This document shows, in pieces, positions 16,700-25,380 of a stretch of DNA of 47,840 nucleotides (positions are counted from its first letter, which is position 1; each line of letters starts with the position of its first letter). A program made the translations under genes and the position numbers. Origin of the DNA: Burkholderia sp. (GTDB lineage: Bacteria; Pseudomonadota; Gammaproteobacteria; Burkholderiales; Burkholderiaceae); the NCBI GenBank assembly GCA_031253835.1, contig JAIRVP010000018.1:1-47840 (forward strand). The letters are read 5' to 3'. The notes beneath the pieces are model-generated. The model ran no database searches, was not told where the DNA came from, and worked only from the letters and a program-made list of their open reading frames with translations.

Positions 16700-18265
16700 T
16701 CACTCCGCCAGCATGAACCCGGCGCAGCGCTCCGCGATCATGATCGTCGGCGCGTTCGTGTTGCCGGACACGATGCGCGGCATCACCGATGCATCGCAGA
16801 TCCGCAATCCGTCGACGCCTTGCACGTTGAGGCGCGGCGTCACGACCGCATCGTCGTCGTTGCCCATGCGACAGGTGCCGGCCGGGTGATAGACGGTTTT
16901 CGCGCGGTGCCGCACGTAGTCGGCGAGTGCCGCGTCGGTCAGCGTCTCGGCTTCGCGGACGATGCGCGCGAGCGACGGCGCGCGGATGATCCGCCGTGCG
17001 AGCGCGACGCCGCGCACGAGGCCGTCGACGTCGGCCGGATCGGACAGCGCGCCGCTGTCGAACCGGATCGGCGCGGCCGGATCGTTGCTGCGCAGCTGCA
17101 CGGCGCCGCGCGAACGCGGCCGGAGCAGGCACGGGTTGATCGACAGCCCGTGGCCGGGCAGCGGCGCGCGATCGACGTCGCCGACGAGCGTCGGCAGTAC
17201 GTGGAACTGGATGTCCGGGCGGCCGCTGCCGGTCGTATCGACGAACGCGCCCGATTCGACGACGTTCGACGTCAGCAGGCCCGTGCGGCACAGCATCCAC
17301 TGCAGCCCGTGCCGCAGCGCCTTCAGCCCGCGGTCCTCGCCGAGCAGGCTGACCGGCGCGTGGCTGCGGCCGTAGATCGATACCTCGAGGTGATCCTGGT
17401 AGTTCGCGCCGACGTCGCCGCTGTCGTGCAGCACGTCGATGCCGTGCGCATGCAGGTGCGCGCCGGGCCCGATGCCCGACAGCATCAGCAGCTTCGGCGT
17501 GCTCAGCGCGCCGGCCGCGAGCACGACGTCGGCGCGCGCGGCGGCCGACCCCGTCGCGCCGCCTTCGGTGCGCCAGTCGACGCCGGTGGCGCGCCGCCCG
17601 TCGAACCGGATGCGCGTCACGCGGCAGCCGGTCAGCACGCGCAGGTTCGGATGGGCGATCGCGTCCGCGAGGTAGGTGGCCGCGGTGCTGCCGCGCTGCC
17701 CGTCGAAGATCGTCGTGTGATAGAAGCCGACGCCGTGCTGCGCGGCGCCGTTGAAGTCGTCGTTGTACGCGATGCCGGCTTCCTGCGCGGCCTTCACGAA
17801 CGCGAGGCTCAGCGGATGCCGGAAACGCGTGTCGCCGACCTTCAACGGCCCGTCGGTGCCGTGGAACGGCTCGGACAGCCGCAGGTGCGATTCGGCGCGC
17901 TTGAACACGGGCAGCACGTCGTCCCAGCCCCAGCCCGTGCAGCCGAGCGCGGCCCAGTCGTCGTAGTCGTCGCGCGTGCCGCGCACGTACAGCATCGCGT
18001 TGACCGAACTGCCGCCGCCGAGCGTGCGGCCCTGCGGCACGTAGGTCTTGCGGCCCGCCGCGCCGGGCTGCGGCTCGCTCTCGAACGTGACCGTGCGCCG
18101 CGTGCCGAGCACACGGATGAACGTTGCCGGAATCCGGACGAACAGGCTGTCGTCCTTTGGGCCGTCCTCGAGCAGCAGTACACGCCTGCCGGCTTTCACC
18201 AGCCGATGCGCGACCGTACAGCCGGCCGAACCGCCGCCGACGACGATATGGTCGTACGTCTCCAT
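16700..18265 (-). CDS. GMC-family FAD oxidoreductase (second paralogue)
   Basis: 521 residues. FAD motif VVGGGSAGCTVAHRL at residues 8-22. GMC signature 1 is PQGRTLGGGSSVNAMLYVRG and signature 2 is AGALSTPKLLMLSGIGP. C-terminal YHPAGTCRMG and SGNTNAPTIMIAERCAGF mark the active site. Start ATG at 18265 behind AAGGAGAAGAAG. It is clearly homologous to the GMC gene at 7321 but has no aldehyde dehydrogenase partner. An AraC gene lies 149 bases upstream on the same strand. Its promoter shares the tandem GTCC-N6-GTCAA operator with the cupin operon, suggesting that it acts in the same pathway, perhaps on a side-chain alcohol (inference). Confidence 0.9.
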   Translation of the reverse strand: METYDHIVVGGGSAGCTVAHRLVKAGRRVLLLEDGPKDDSLFVRIPATFIRVLGTRRTVTFESEPQPGAAGRKTYVPQGRTLGGGSSVNAMLYVRGTRDDYDDWAALGCTGWGWDDVLPVFKRAESHLRLSEPFHGTDGPLKVGDTRFRHPLSLAFVKAAQEAGIAYNDDFNGAAQHGVGFYHTTIFDGQRGSTAATYLADAIAHPNLRVLTGCRVTRIRFDGRRATGVDWRTEGGATGSAAARADVVLAAGALSTPKLLMLSGIGPGAHLHAHGIDVLHDSGDVGANYQDHLEVSIYGRSHAPVSLLGEDRGLKALRHGLQWMLCRTGLLTSNVVESGAFVDTTGSGRPDIQFHVLPTLVGDVDRAPLPGHGLSINPCLLRPRSRGAVQLRSNDPAAPIRFDSGALSDPADVDGLVRGVALARRIIRAPSLARIVREAETLTDAALADYVRHRAKTVYHPAGTCRMGNDDDAVVTPRLNVQGVDGLRICDASVMPRIVSGNTNAPTIMIAERCAGFMLAE

Positions 18266-18321
18266 CCCGCTTCTTCTCCTTGCTGTCGGGCGGCGGAACG
18301 CATGCCGCCGCGCAGGAAGCC

Positions 18322-18385
18322 AGCATAGCGAGCGGATTGTGGCCCCATTTGACCGGGACGGACGCCGTGCTTGCCTCGCCCGGAC
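18322..18385 (-). promoter_or_regulatory. Tandem AraC-type operator and -10 box of the second GMC gene
   Basis: On the minus strand, GTCCGGGCGAGGCAAG (18385-18370) and GTCCGTCCCGGTCAAA (18363-18348) are 22 bases apart. They match the cupin-operon half-sites at 11 and 13 of 16 positions. TATGCT (18327-18322) lies exactly 20 bases after the nearer copy, the same spacing as in the cupin promoter. The nearer copy is the better one. The AraC gene at 18415 reads towards this site. Confidence 0.55.
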
Positions 18386-18414
18386 ACGGCGAGGGGGGGC
18401 GGCGCGAACGGGCC

Positions 18415-19383
18415 CTAGCGCACGTCGGCCGGCGCGCGCGTGTCGCTCGGCGTCTCGCCGAAGCGCGCGCGATAGCTGCGGCTGAAGTGCGCGCTGTTGT
18501 TGAAGCCCCAGCGGAACGCGATCTCGCTGACCGTCAGGTGCTTCAGCGACCGGTCGCGCAGGTCGGCGCGGCAGCGTTCGAGCCGCCGCGCGAGGATGTA
18601 GCGCGTGAGCGGCATCCCTTCGATCTCGAACACGCGTGCGAGCTGGCGCGGCGACAGGTTGATCGCGCGGCTCACCGACTGGCTGTCGAGATCGTCGTCG
18701 GCGAGGTGGCTGTCGATGAACGCCTTCGCGCGCGACAGCGTGTGGACCGTCGACTTCGTCGGCGATGCGTCGCCGTCGCGCAGCCGCAGCATCGACTGCA
18801 CGAGGTCGAGGATCGCGGCGGCGCGCCGTTCGCGCGCGTCGGGCGCCGGCTCCTGCGGCGCGGCGAGCAGCGCATACACCTGCCGCACGGCCCACGACGT
18901 CACGCCGTCGTCGCGATCGATCTTGACGAGGCTGCGATAGCGCCACGGGCCGACGCGCGCCTCGAACACGTCGCGCGGCACGTCGAGCACGGTCATCGCC
19001 ATGTCGGCCGGAAAGCCGTGACCGTACGGCATCGACGTGTCGTACAGCACGAGGTCGCCGGGCGCGTGCTGCATGCAGTCGACGTCCTGGAACGTATAAC
19101 CCTGCCCTTCGTGCATCAGGCAGATGAACACGGCGTCGCGCTGGTCAGCGTGGATGTTGTGCGGCGTACGCACGACCGCATGCCGGTTCGCGACGATGTC
19201 GCACGCGCTGAACAGGCCGAGATCGCGCTTGCGCATCGATGCATCGATGCCTTCGGACGACTTTCCGCTGCATTCGATCCGCACGAGCGTGCGCGCGACA
19301 TGGTCGACCCAGAAGTCGACGCGCTCGGCGCCGCGTACGGCGCGCGTCGAGACCGTGGCGATCTCCGTGCTGGTGTCCGGCAT
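18415..19383 (-). CDS. AraC-family transcriptional regulator
   Basis: 322 residues. Sensor domain about 20-190 (FICLMHEGQGYTFQDVDC, APGDLVLYDTSMPYGHGF). AraC domain about 220-322 (LDSQSVSRAINLSPRQLARV; VSEIAFRWGFNNSAHFSRSY). Its second HTH closely resembles that of the AraC at 15633 and differs from that of the AraC at 6028, in line with the shared operator sequence. It lies upstream of, and on the same strand as, the second GMC gene, which has its own promoter in the 149-base gap. The start MPDTSTEIATVS has no strong ribosome-binding site in view. Confidence 0.87.
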   Translation of the reverse strand: MPDTSTEIATVSTRAVRGAERVDFWVDHVARTLVRIECSGKSSEGIDASMRKRDLGLFSACDIVANRHAVVRTPHNIHADQRDAVFICLMHEGQGYTFQDVDCMQHAPGDLVLYDTSMPYGHGFPADMAMTVLDVPRDVFEARVGPWRYRSLVKIDRDDGVTSWAVRQVYALLAAPQEPAPDARERRAAAILDLVQSMLRLRDGDASPTKSTVHTLSRAKAFIDSHLADDDLDSQSVSRAINLSPRQLARVFEIEGMPLTRYILARRLERCRADLRDRSLKHLTVSEIAFRWGFNNSAHFSRSYRARFGETPSDTRAPADVR

Positions 19384-19586
19384 GACGTTCTCCCAATGAC
19401 CGCCTGAGCGGCGCAGTCTCGGGCACGTCGAACGGCGCGGTCAATCCGTGAAAGACCCGGGGCAAGCGTGTGACGCGCTTGCAGCGGGGCGCTGCGGGCG
19501 GTGGTGCGTTCGATGTCCGTCAGAGTCAACGGAAGTGGCCGTGCGAGTCAAAACGTCAGTGCGATTTTCGGCTAGGCGATACGGGC

Positions 19587-20375
19587 TTACTTCGACGAAG
19601 ACGATGGCAGCCCGAGCGACACGTCCCGCTCGTCGCCCATCTTGCCGCCGCGGAACTCGACGCTCACGTAGCCGGCCCGCCGCGCGTCGGTGACGTTCGC
19701 GTAGATCGACGTCATCACCATCCCCGCGTCGCAGCCGAGCGCGATCGTGCGGTCGGTGCGGCCCGTCGCGATGTTCACGGCGCGCAGCGACTGCATCGCG
19801 ATACCGCACGTGTCGGACAGCGCATAGACGCCCACCAGCATGTGCGTCTTCGTGCGATACCACATCGGGATATCGACGGTGCCGTCGAGCTGGAGGTGAT
19901 CCTGGTCGTTGTCGTTCAGCCGCCCGACTTCGTTCAGCGTGATCGGGAGCGTCTTGCGGCCGTCGTCCCAGGTGCCGGTCGCCGTTTTGCCGGCGAGGGT
20001 CAGCGCGATCGGGCAAGGCTTCGGCTGCGACGGCGATGCGGCCGGCACGACCGGCGAGTCGGCGTTCGATGCGGGCGACGAGGCTTCGCACAGCGTCATG
20101 CGGCCGTCGGGCTCGCGGTGGCCTTGCAACGGGATCGGCTTGCGATGCGCGTCGTAGTAATAGCTGCCGTCGACGCGCCAGCGGCCCGCGTCGTTGCGGT
20201 TGATTGCGTCGTAGGTCTGCAGCGACACGTGAACGGGCGCATTGCCGATCGTGCCGGTGTAGTTCGCGATCTCGTACCAGCCGGCGAAGGACGCGGCCGG
20301 CGCGCAGGCGAGCAGTGCGGCGATCGTTGCGGCGAACGGGCGGGAGAATCGGGTGCGGCGCGTGGTGCGGGTCAT
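19587..20375 (-). CDS. Exported hypothetical protein
   Basis: 262 residues with a convincing signal peptide (basic MTRTTRRTRFSRPF, then a hydrophobic core ending AAASFAG). The mature part is beta-rich: ANYTGTIGNAPVHVSLQTYD, GRWRVDGSYYYDAHRKPIPL, GKTATGTWDDGRKTLPITL. That repeated 'synthesis cost/benefit' style of short strands suggests a lipocalin- or beta-barrel-like periplasmic fold, but I recognise no named family. Cysteines at TLCEASS, PKPCPIA, DTCGIA and LGCDAG could form two disulphides, fitting periplasmic export. A longer in-frame start about 22 codons upstream is less likely because it would bury the signal peptide. Single gene. Confidence 0.68.
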   Translation of the reverse strand: MTRTTRRTRFSRPFAATIAALLACAPAASFAGWYEIANYTGTIGNAPVHVSLQTYDAINRNDAGRWRVDGSYYYDAHRKPIPLQGHREPDGRMTLCEASSPASNADSPVVPAASPSQPKPCPIALTLAGKTATGTWDDGRKTLPITLNEVGRLNDNDQDHLQLDGTVDIPMWYRTKTHMLVGVYALSDTCGIAMQSLRAVNIATGRTDRTIALGCDAGMVMTSIYANVTDARRAGYVSVEFRGGKMGDERDVSLGLPSSSSK

Positions 20376-20492
20376 CGGCGGTCGGTGTGCGTGGGATCGG
20401 TTCGGGCGCGAAGGAGGCACCCCATTGTATCCATCGGTCATGCCGTGACGTTCCGCCTCCGCGCACTCGGCGAAACCGCGGCACATATGACA

Positions 20493-20542
20493 CAGGCCGG
20501 TCGCGAAACCGCGCGAATGGCGCGATTCCTCCGACCGGCCTG
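20493..20542 (-). terminator. Long hairpin after the aldo-keto reductase gene
   Basis: An 11-base perfect stem CAGGCCGGTCG / CGACCGGCCTG encloses a 28-base loop, just past the aldo-keto reductase stop. There is no T-run, so it is either a weak terminator or an mRNA 3'-end stabiliser. Confidence 0.45.
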
Positions 20543-20560
20543 CTGCCGCTGCCGCGAATT

Positions 20561-21508
20561 TCAGGTCGCGCTGGCCGCGTCGATCTGGCGGATATCGTCC
20601 TGATCGAGCTGAACACGGATTGCTTCGCCGAGCAGGTCGAGCTGCGCGAGCGACGTCGCGCTGGCGATCGGCGCGGTGATCGTCGGCCGCGCGATCTGCC
20701 ACGCGAGCGCGATCGCGGCCGGCTGCGTGCGGTGCTTCGCCGACACGGCATCGAGTGCCGCGAGGATGCGCAGGCCGCGCTCGTTCAGATAGCCGGCGAC
20801 GCGATCGCCGCGCACGCTCTTCTTCAGGTCGGCCTCGCTGCGGTACTTGCCCGACAGGAAGCCGCTCGCGAGCGCGTAGTAGTTGACGACGCCGAGCTTC
20901 AGGTCGCGCACGACCGGCTCGAGATCGCGTTCGTAGCCGGCGCGGTCGATCAGGTTGTACTCGGGCTGGATGACCTGGTACGCGGGCAACCCGTCGCGCT
21001 GGCTGACGGCGGCGGCTTCGCGCAGGCGCGCGCCGCTGTAGTTCGATGCGCCGATGATGCGCACCTTGCCGGCGTCGATCAGCGTCTGGTACGCACTGAG
21101 CGTTTCTTCGAGCGGGGCCGTGTCGGCGAGATCGCGGTGCGAGAAATACAGGTCGATGTAGTCGGTCTGCAGGCGGCCGAGCGATTCGTCGACGGCCTTC
21201 AGGATGTTGTCCTTCGTCAGCCCCGCGCGTGCGGCCAGCAGGCCGACCTTGGTCGCGATCACGACCTGCTCGCGCTTGCCGGTGCGCTTGAGCCATTTGC
21301 CGATGATCGTTTCCGATTCGCCGCCGCTGTTGCCGGGAACCCAGGCCGAATAGACGTCGGCCGTGTCGATGAAGTTGATGCCGGTGTCGGCGAGCGCGTC
21401 GAGCAGCGAAAACGACGTGTTCTCGTCGGCGGTCCAGCCGAAGACGTTGCCGCCGAACGCGAGCGGCGAAACCTGGATGGTCGATGTGCCGAGGGTGCGG
21501 TATGCCAT
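20561..21508 (-). CDS. Aldo/keto reductase
   Basis: 315 residues, a TIM-barrel NADPH-dependent reductase. Catalytic tetrad residues are visible as D and Y in FIDTADVYSAW, K in VVIATKVGL and H in LYFSHRDLAD. The C-terminal cofactor region has TITAPIASATSLAQLDLL. The start MAYRTLGTSTIQVSPL is the usual opening, behind GGAGAGG. It belongs to the YajO/Tas-like group of general aldehyde/ketone reductases; the substrate cannot be inferred. Single gene with no obvious partner. Confidence 0.9.
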   Translation of the reverse strand: MAYRTLGTSTIQVSPLAFGGNVFGWTADENTSFSLLDALADTGINFIDTADVYSAWVPGNSGGESETIIGKWLKRTGKREQVVIATKVGLLAARAGLTKDNILKAVDESLGRLQTDYIDLYFSHRDLADTAPLEETLSAYQTLIDAGKVRIIGASNYSGARLREAAAVSQRDGLPAYQVIQPEYNLIDRAGYERDLEPVVRDLKLGVVNYYALASGFLSGKYRSEADLKKSVRGDRVAGYLNERGLRILAALDAVSAKHRTQPAAIALAWQIARPTITAPIASATSLAQLDLLGEAIRVQLDQDDIRQIDAASAT

Positions 21509-21855
21509 GTGCCTCTCCGATAACTGCGGGTGACGGGATCGAACTGCGGGATGGGGCGATACGAAGGCGGCGGGACGGCGGGGTGCGCGGTGCGGTTCCG
21601 CCGTTGTCGCGGTGACATGGGACATTCTCGCCGATCGCTCCGATTCGTGCAGCGGGCGCGTCGCCGCGATGACGGATGGTTCGCGGCGGATGACGGACGC
21701 TTCGTCCGCTGCGTGAGCGTGTCGTGCGGCTGCGTTTGATCGGGAGCGATTTTTTGCGGCGGGGTGTACGGCGAGGGGAGGCCGATTGCCCCGATGTTGC
21801 GCCGGGGCGGAGGGGAGACGGGCGGCAGGCGGCCGCTCGCGAGAGGGTGGGTCGG
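21509..21855. other. Intergenic gap
   Basis: 347 bases between the aldo-keto reductase start and the argO stop. It must hold the reductase promoter; I see no clear -35/-10 pair, hairpin with T-run or small gene. Confidence 0.3.
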
Positions 21856-22476
21856 TCAGCGCAGCTGCACCACCGCGAGAAACAGCACCATGCTGCCGAT
21901 CGCGCCATCCAGCACGCGCCACGCGACGGCCTTGCGGAACCACGGTGCCAGCAGTCGTGCCCCGTAGCCGAGCCCGAGGAACCACACGACGCTGACCGTC
22001 ATCGCGCCGATCGCGAACGCGAGCCGTGCGCCTTCGGGTTCGCGTGCACCGGCCGTGCCGATCAGCAGGAACGTGTCGAGATAGACGTGCGGATTGAGCC
22101 ACGTGAACGCGAGCGTCATCAGCACGATCGAGAGCGCGCTCTGCGACGGCGGCGCGACCGCGTCGCCGCGCACGTCGAGCGTTGCGTGGCCCGGCTTGAA
22201 CGCGCGGCGCAGCGCGTTGATGCCGAACCAGGCGAGATACGCGAGGCCGATATACAGCACCGCATGGACGAAGGTCGGATAGCGTTCGACGAGCACCGAC
22301 GCGCCGCCGACGCCCGCGCCGATCAGGATCATGTCGGACACCGCGCACAGCAGCACGATCTTGCCGACATGCGCGCGCATGATGCCTTGGCGGAGGACGA
22401 ACGCGTTCTGCGCGCCGATGGTGACGATGAGCGATCCGCACAGGGCGGCGCCGTGGGAAAAAGCGAGCCAGTTCAT
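21856..22476 (-). CDS. argO: LysE/ArgO-family amino acid exporter
   Basis: 206 residues with six hydrophobic segments. It exports basic amino acids (arginine, lysine or canavanine) across the inner membrane in this family. The opening GAALCGSLIVTIGAQNAFVL and the central TLAFTWLNPHVYLDT are diagnostic for LysE/ArgO rather than RhtB. It is divergent from an ArgP/LysG-type regulator 110 bases away, the classic argO-argP (lysE-lysG) arrangement in which the regulator senses basic amino acids and activates the exporter. Confidence 0.88.
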   Translation of the reverse strand: MNWLAFSHGAALCGSLIVTIGAQNAFVLRQGIMRAHVGKIVLLCAVSDMILIGAGVGGASVLVERYPTFVHAVLYIGLAYLAWFGINALRRAFKPGHATLDVRGDAVAPPSQSALSIVLMTLAFTWLNPHVYLDTFLLIGTAGAREPEGARLAFAIGAMTVSVVWFLGLGYGARLLAPWFRKAVAWRVLDGAIGSMVLFLAVVQLR

Positions 22477-22586
22477 GATGATGGGCAGCGGTGGAAGCAG
22501 TAGACGAATGAATCGGGTAGCGCTAGTCTGCGGTCAGCATGAAAATAAGAGAAGCTAATTCACCTAATGTAGATTAAGGAAATCTA
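22477..22586. promoter_or_regulatory. argO-argP divergent promoter region
   Basis: 110 bases, with an AT-rich half nearest argP (about 22538-22586: AAAATAAGAGAAGCTAATTC and onward). LysR-type regulators usually bind such a shared region, covering their own promoter and the target. I cannot single out one T-N11-A site with confidence. The sequence TAAGGAAATCTA directly before the argP ATG supplies its ribosome-binding site. Confidence 0.45.
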
Positions 22587-23480
22587 ATGCTCGACTACGC
22601 GTTGCTCGATGCCCTCGCGGCCGTGATCCGGCACGGCTCGTTCGAGCGGGCGGCCAAGGAGCTGAATGTCACGCCGTCGGCCGTGTCGCAGCGCGTGAAG
22701 CTGCTGGAGGAGCGCGTCGGCAGCGTGCTCGTCAAGCGCGGGCAGCCGTGCGTCGCGACGACGTCGGGCGCGCTGCTGTGCCGGCATACCGAGCGCGTGC
22801 AGTTGCTCGAAGCCGAACTGGGCGGCCGGATGCCGGCGCTGCCGGGCCAGATCGCGAGCGCATGGCCGACGCTGCGCGTGGCCGTCAACGACGACAGCGT
22901 CGCGACGTGGTTCATCGACGCGGTCGGGCCGTTCTGCACGGAGCGCGAGACGTTGCTCGACCTCGTGATCGACGACCAGGACTACACGGCGTCGCGCATT
23001 CGCGACGGCAGCGTGCAGGGCGCCGTGACCGCGCAGGCCGAGCCGATCCAGGGATGCCGGTCGGAGCGGCTCGGGCGCATCCGCTATCGCGCGGTGTGCT
23101 CGCCGGCGTTTTACGAGCGCTATTTCAGTGCGGGCATCACGCGCGATGCGCTGCGCCGCGCGCCGTGCGTGATGTTCAATCCGAAGGACGGGCTGCAGGC
23201 GCGTTTCATCCGGCGCGTGACGCGCGCGGATCTCGATCCGCCGCAGCACTGGATACCGCACGTCGCAGGCTATCTGCGCGCATGCGAAACGGGATTGGGA
23301 TGGGGGATGTGCCCGGACCGGATGGTCGATCGCCAACTGGCGGCGGGCGAGCTGGTGGACATGTCGCGCGGGCGAACCATCGACATCGATCTCTACTGGC
23401 AGAGCTGGCGTCTGTCGATCGGCTGGCTCGACGATTTCAGCGCGGCGCTGAAGGCGCGCGCCGCGCTGTTTCTCGATTGA
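22587..23480 (+). CDS. argP: LysR-family regulator ArgP (IciA/LysG type)
   Basis: 297 residues, the same length as E. coli ArgP. N-terminal winged HTH: LDALAAVIRHGSFERAAKEL, then VTPSAVSQRVKLLEERVGS. The effector domain begins about residue 90, and the end ARAALFLD is typical. ArgP/LysG proteins bind arginine or lysine and activate the divergent exporter gene. Divergence from argO supports the call. The start at 22587 is next to AAGGA and places the HTH at the usual distance. Confidence 0.9.
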   Translation: MLDYALLDALAAVIRHGSFERAAKELNVTPSAVSQRVKLLEERVGSVLVKRGQPCVATTSGALLCRHTERVQLLEAELGGRMPALPGQIASAWPTLRVAVNDDSVATWFIDAVGPFCTERETLLDLVIDDQDYTASRIRDGSVQGAVTAQAEPIQGCRSERLGRIRYRAVCSPAFYERYFSAGITRDALRRAPCVMFNPKDGLQARFIRRVTRADLDPPQHWIPHVAGYLRACETGLGWGMCPDRMVDRQLAAGELVDMSRGRTIDIDLYWQSWRLSIGWLDDFSAALKARAALFLD

Positions 23481-23498
23481 TTCGGGATGCGATGCGAG

Positions 23499-23523
23499 GC
23501 GGCGCGCGAGTCGTGCGCGCCGC
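23499..23523. terminator. GC-rich hairpin between convergent argP and fnr
   Basis: A 9-base stem GCGGCGCGC / GCGCGCCGC around a 7-base loop, in the 49-base gap between two convergent stops. No T-run on either side. Possibly a weak bidirectional terminator. Confidence 0.35.
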
Positions 23524-23529
23524 GCGGGA

Positions 23530-24276
23530 TCAGACCTGATGCAGCCCGTCGAAATCGACGATCTGCACGTGGCGGCCCTGCATTTCGATCAGGCCGCGCT
23601 TCTGGAACTTCGACAGCGTGCGGCTGACCGTTTCGAGCGTCATGCCGAGATAGCTGCCGATGTCTTCGCGCGTCATCCGCAGGTTGAATTCCGACGGCGA
23701 GTAACCGCGCTTCAGGTAGCGCGACGACACGTCGAGCAGGAAAGCGGCGACGCGCTCTTCGGCATTCAGCGAACCGAGCAGCATCGTCTGCGACGTTTCG
23801 CGCACGATCTGTTCGCTCATCAGCTTGTGCATGCGCAGCTGCATCGAGCCGGCTTCCGAGCACAGGGTCTTCAGTGCGCTGTACGGGATCACGCAGACGG
23901 AACTGTCTTCCAGCGCGACCGCGGTGCGCGGGTGGGTGTCGTCGCAGATGCCGTCGAGGCCGAGCGCTTCACCGGCGAGATGCAGGCCCGTGACCTGTTC
24001 GCGGCCGTCATGGCGTGTCGCGACGGTTTTCAGCGAACCCGAGCGCACGGCGTACAGGTTGTCGAATGCGTCGCCTTCACGGAACAGCGCTTCGCCGCGC
24101 TTGACGGGGCGAGCCGCGCAGATGACCGACTCGAGGCGACTGAGTGCTTCGGGTGCCAGGCCCTGCGGCATGCACAGGTGCCGCATTGCGCACGTCGAGC
24201 AGTGCGCGGCCTGGCGAGGCGCCCAGCTACCGGCATGAGGCGTGGCGGCGGGACGTGTGGCGACGGGCGTCAGCAT
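23530..24276 (-). CDS. fnr: FNR-type oxygen-responsive transcriptional regulator
   Basis: 248 residues of the Crp/Fnr family. The four [4Fe-4S] cysteines fit E. coli FNR with a constant +6 offset: C26, C29, C35 (HCSTCAMRHLC) and C128 (DSSVCVIPY). The cyclic-nucleotide-like sensor domain is about 45-160. The HTH reads TREDIGSYLGMTLETVSRTL with the E-xx-SR recognition pattern of FNR. Loss of the cluster in oxygen would inactivate DNA binding, so it is a global switch for low-oxygen growth. The universal stress protein gene lies 102 bases upstream on the same strand, a pairing often seen for FNR-controlled stress genes. Confidence 0.92.
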   Translation of the reverse strand: MLTPVATRPAATPHAGSWAPRQAAHCSTCAMRHLCMPQGLAPEALSRLESVICAARPVKRGEALFREGDAFDNLYAVRSGSLKTVATRHDGREQVTGLHLAGEALGLDGICDDTHPRTAVALEDSSVCVIPYSALKTLCSEAGSMQLRMHKLMSEQIVRETSQTMLLGSLNAEERVAAFLLDVSSRYLKRGYSPSEFNLRMTREDIGSYLGMTLETVSRTLSKFQKRGLIEMQGRHVQIVDFDGLHQV

Positions 24277-24378
24277 GATCGTTTACTCCGGCGTTGAATC
24301 GACGGAATCATTGTCCCACCGCAAGTTGGCGCTGTCGGGTGACAAAACGTCGCGACCGGCGGCGCGTGCCGGATACCG

Positions 24379-24846
24379 TCAGGCGGCGGGTTCGTCGACC
24401 TTCGCGGCCGCCGGAATCAGCAGCACGGGCAGCGTCGCATGCCGCACGCATTGCTCGGCGATGCTGCCGAGCACGAGGCGACGGAACCCGCGGCGGCCAT
24501 GCGTGCCGAGCACCAGCAGATCGGCGCCGAACGCCTTCGCGCCGTCGAGGATCAGCGACGACACGTCGTTGAGCGACGTCGCTTCGCTCAGCCGCGTTTC
24601 GCCTTTCACGCCGGCGGCCTGCATGAGCTTCGTGAAATCCTGCGCGAGTTCGTTGCCCTGCGCGACGAGCTGATCGCGCAGCACGGACGGATCGTAGCCG
24701 GGCACGTTGTAGTAGATCGCGGCGTTCTCGACGACGTAGAACGGCTGCAGCTCGGCGCCGTGCGCTTTCGCGAGCGCCAGCGCGGCATCGAACGCATGGC
24801 GGGACGTGTCGCTGCCGTCGACGGCAACCAGAATACGCTTGTACAT
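24379..24846 (-). CDS. Universal stress protein (UspA family)
   Basis: 155 residues, single Usp domain. Opening MYKRILVAVDGSDTSRHA. The ATP-binding signature G-x2-G-x9-G-S is visible in LGTHGRRGFRRLVLGSIAEQ, so an ATP-binding subtype is expected. Start at 24846 with GGAGA five bases upstream. Located next to fnr. In Burkholderia and Pseudomonas such proteins help survival under low oxygen or stationary phase. I found no perfect FNR box upstream. Confidence 0.92.
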   Translation of the reverse strand: MYKRILVAVDGSDTSRHAFDAALALAKAHGAELQPFYVVENAAIYYNVPGYDPSVLRDQLVAQGNELAQDFTKLMQAAGVKGETRLSEATSLNDVSSLILDGAKAFGADLLVLGTHGRRGFRRLVLGSIAEQCVRHATLPVLLIPAAAKVDEPAA

Positions 24847-25380
24847 AGTGTCTCCGAGTGGCGGGTTGAAACGCAGTCGGCCGGATGGCCGATCAGGCTG
24901 GGCAATGCGCAATGCTGCGAGGCAGAGTAAACCAACGGCGGGGACTTTGCAGTGCGGCGCCCGTCGGGTCGCGTGGCCGCACGGCGTCTGCCGCCGCGGC
25001 AACCGGGCATGCGCGCGGCGCATGCTGCACCGCGCGACGTGCGGTGCGCAGCGTGTGGCGCGCGCATGGCCGCTGTGCGCGTCGGCGGCGGGAGCGCATG
25101 GGTACGCAGCGGCATGGCATGTGCAGAGGGACGCACATCGACCGTGCGCGACAGGCACGTCGATGCGCGGCACGCATCGCCATTCAATCGCAACCGCGCC
25201 GTTTCGACATGACTTCGATCAATGCATGTGCATCGGCACGATTCGCGGCGTGCATGAAACCGCCGATGCCGATGCGTGAAATCGTTCACTCGAGCGGCGG
25301 TCGCGCGCGCCGGTCCGCCGCCATCGGTCGCCGACCGATGCCGTGCCGCAAACGAACGATCGATTCAAACGCCGCGCCGG
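24847..25380. other. Intergenic gap
   Basis: 534 bases upstream of the stress-protein gene. All frames are open only by virtue of GC richness and read as arginine/alanine-rich shadows. No RNA gene, repeat array or terminator with a T-run recognised. Confidence 0.35.

Noticed and set aside
24294..24313. TTGA...GAATCA as an FNR box in front of fnr
   Set aside because: The spacing and arms do not match TTGAT-N4-ATCAA; too poor to report as autoregulation.
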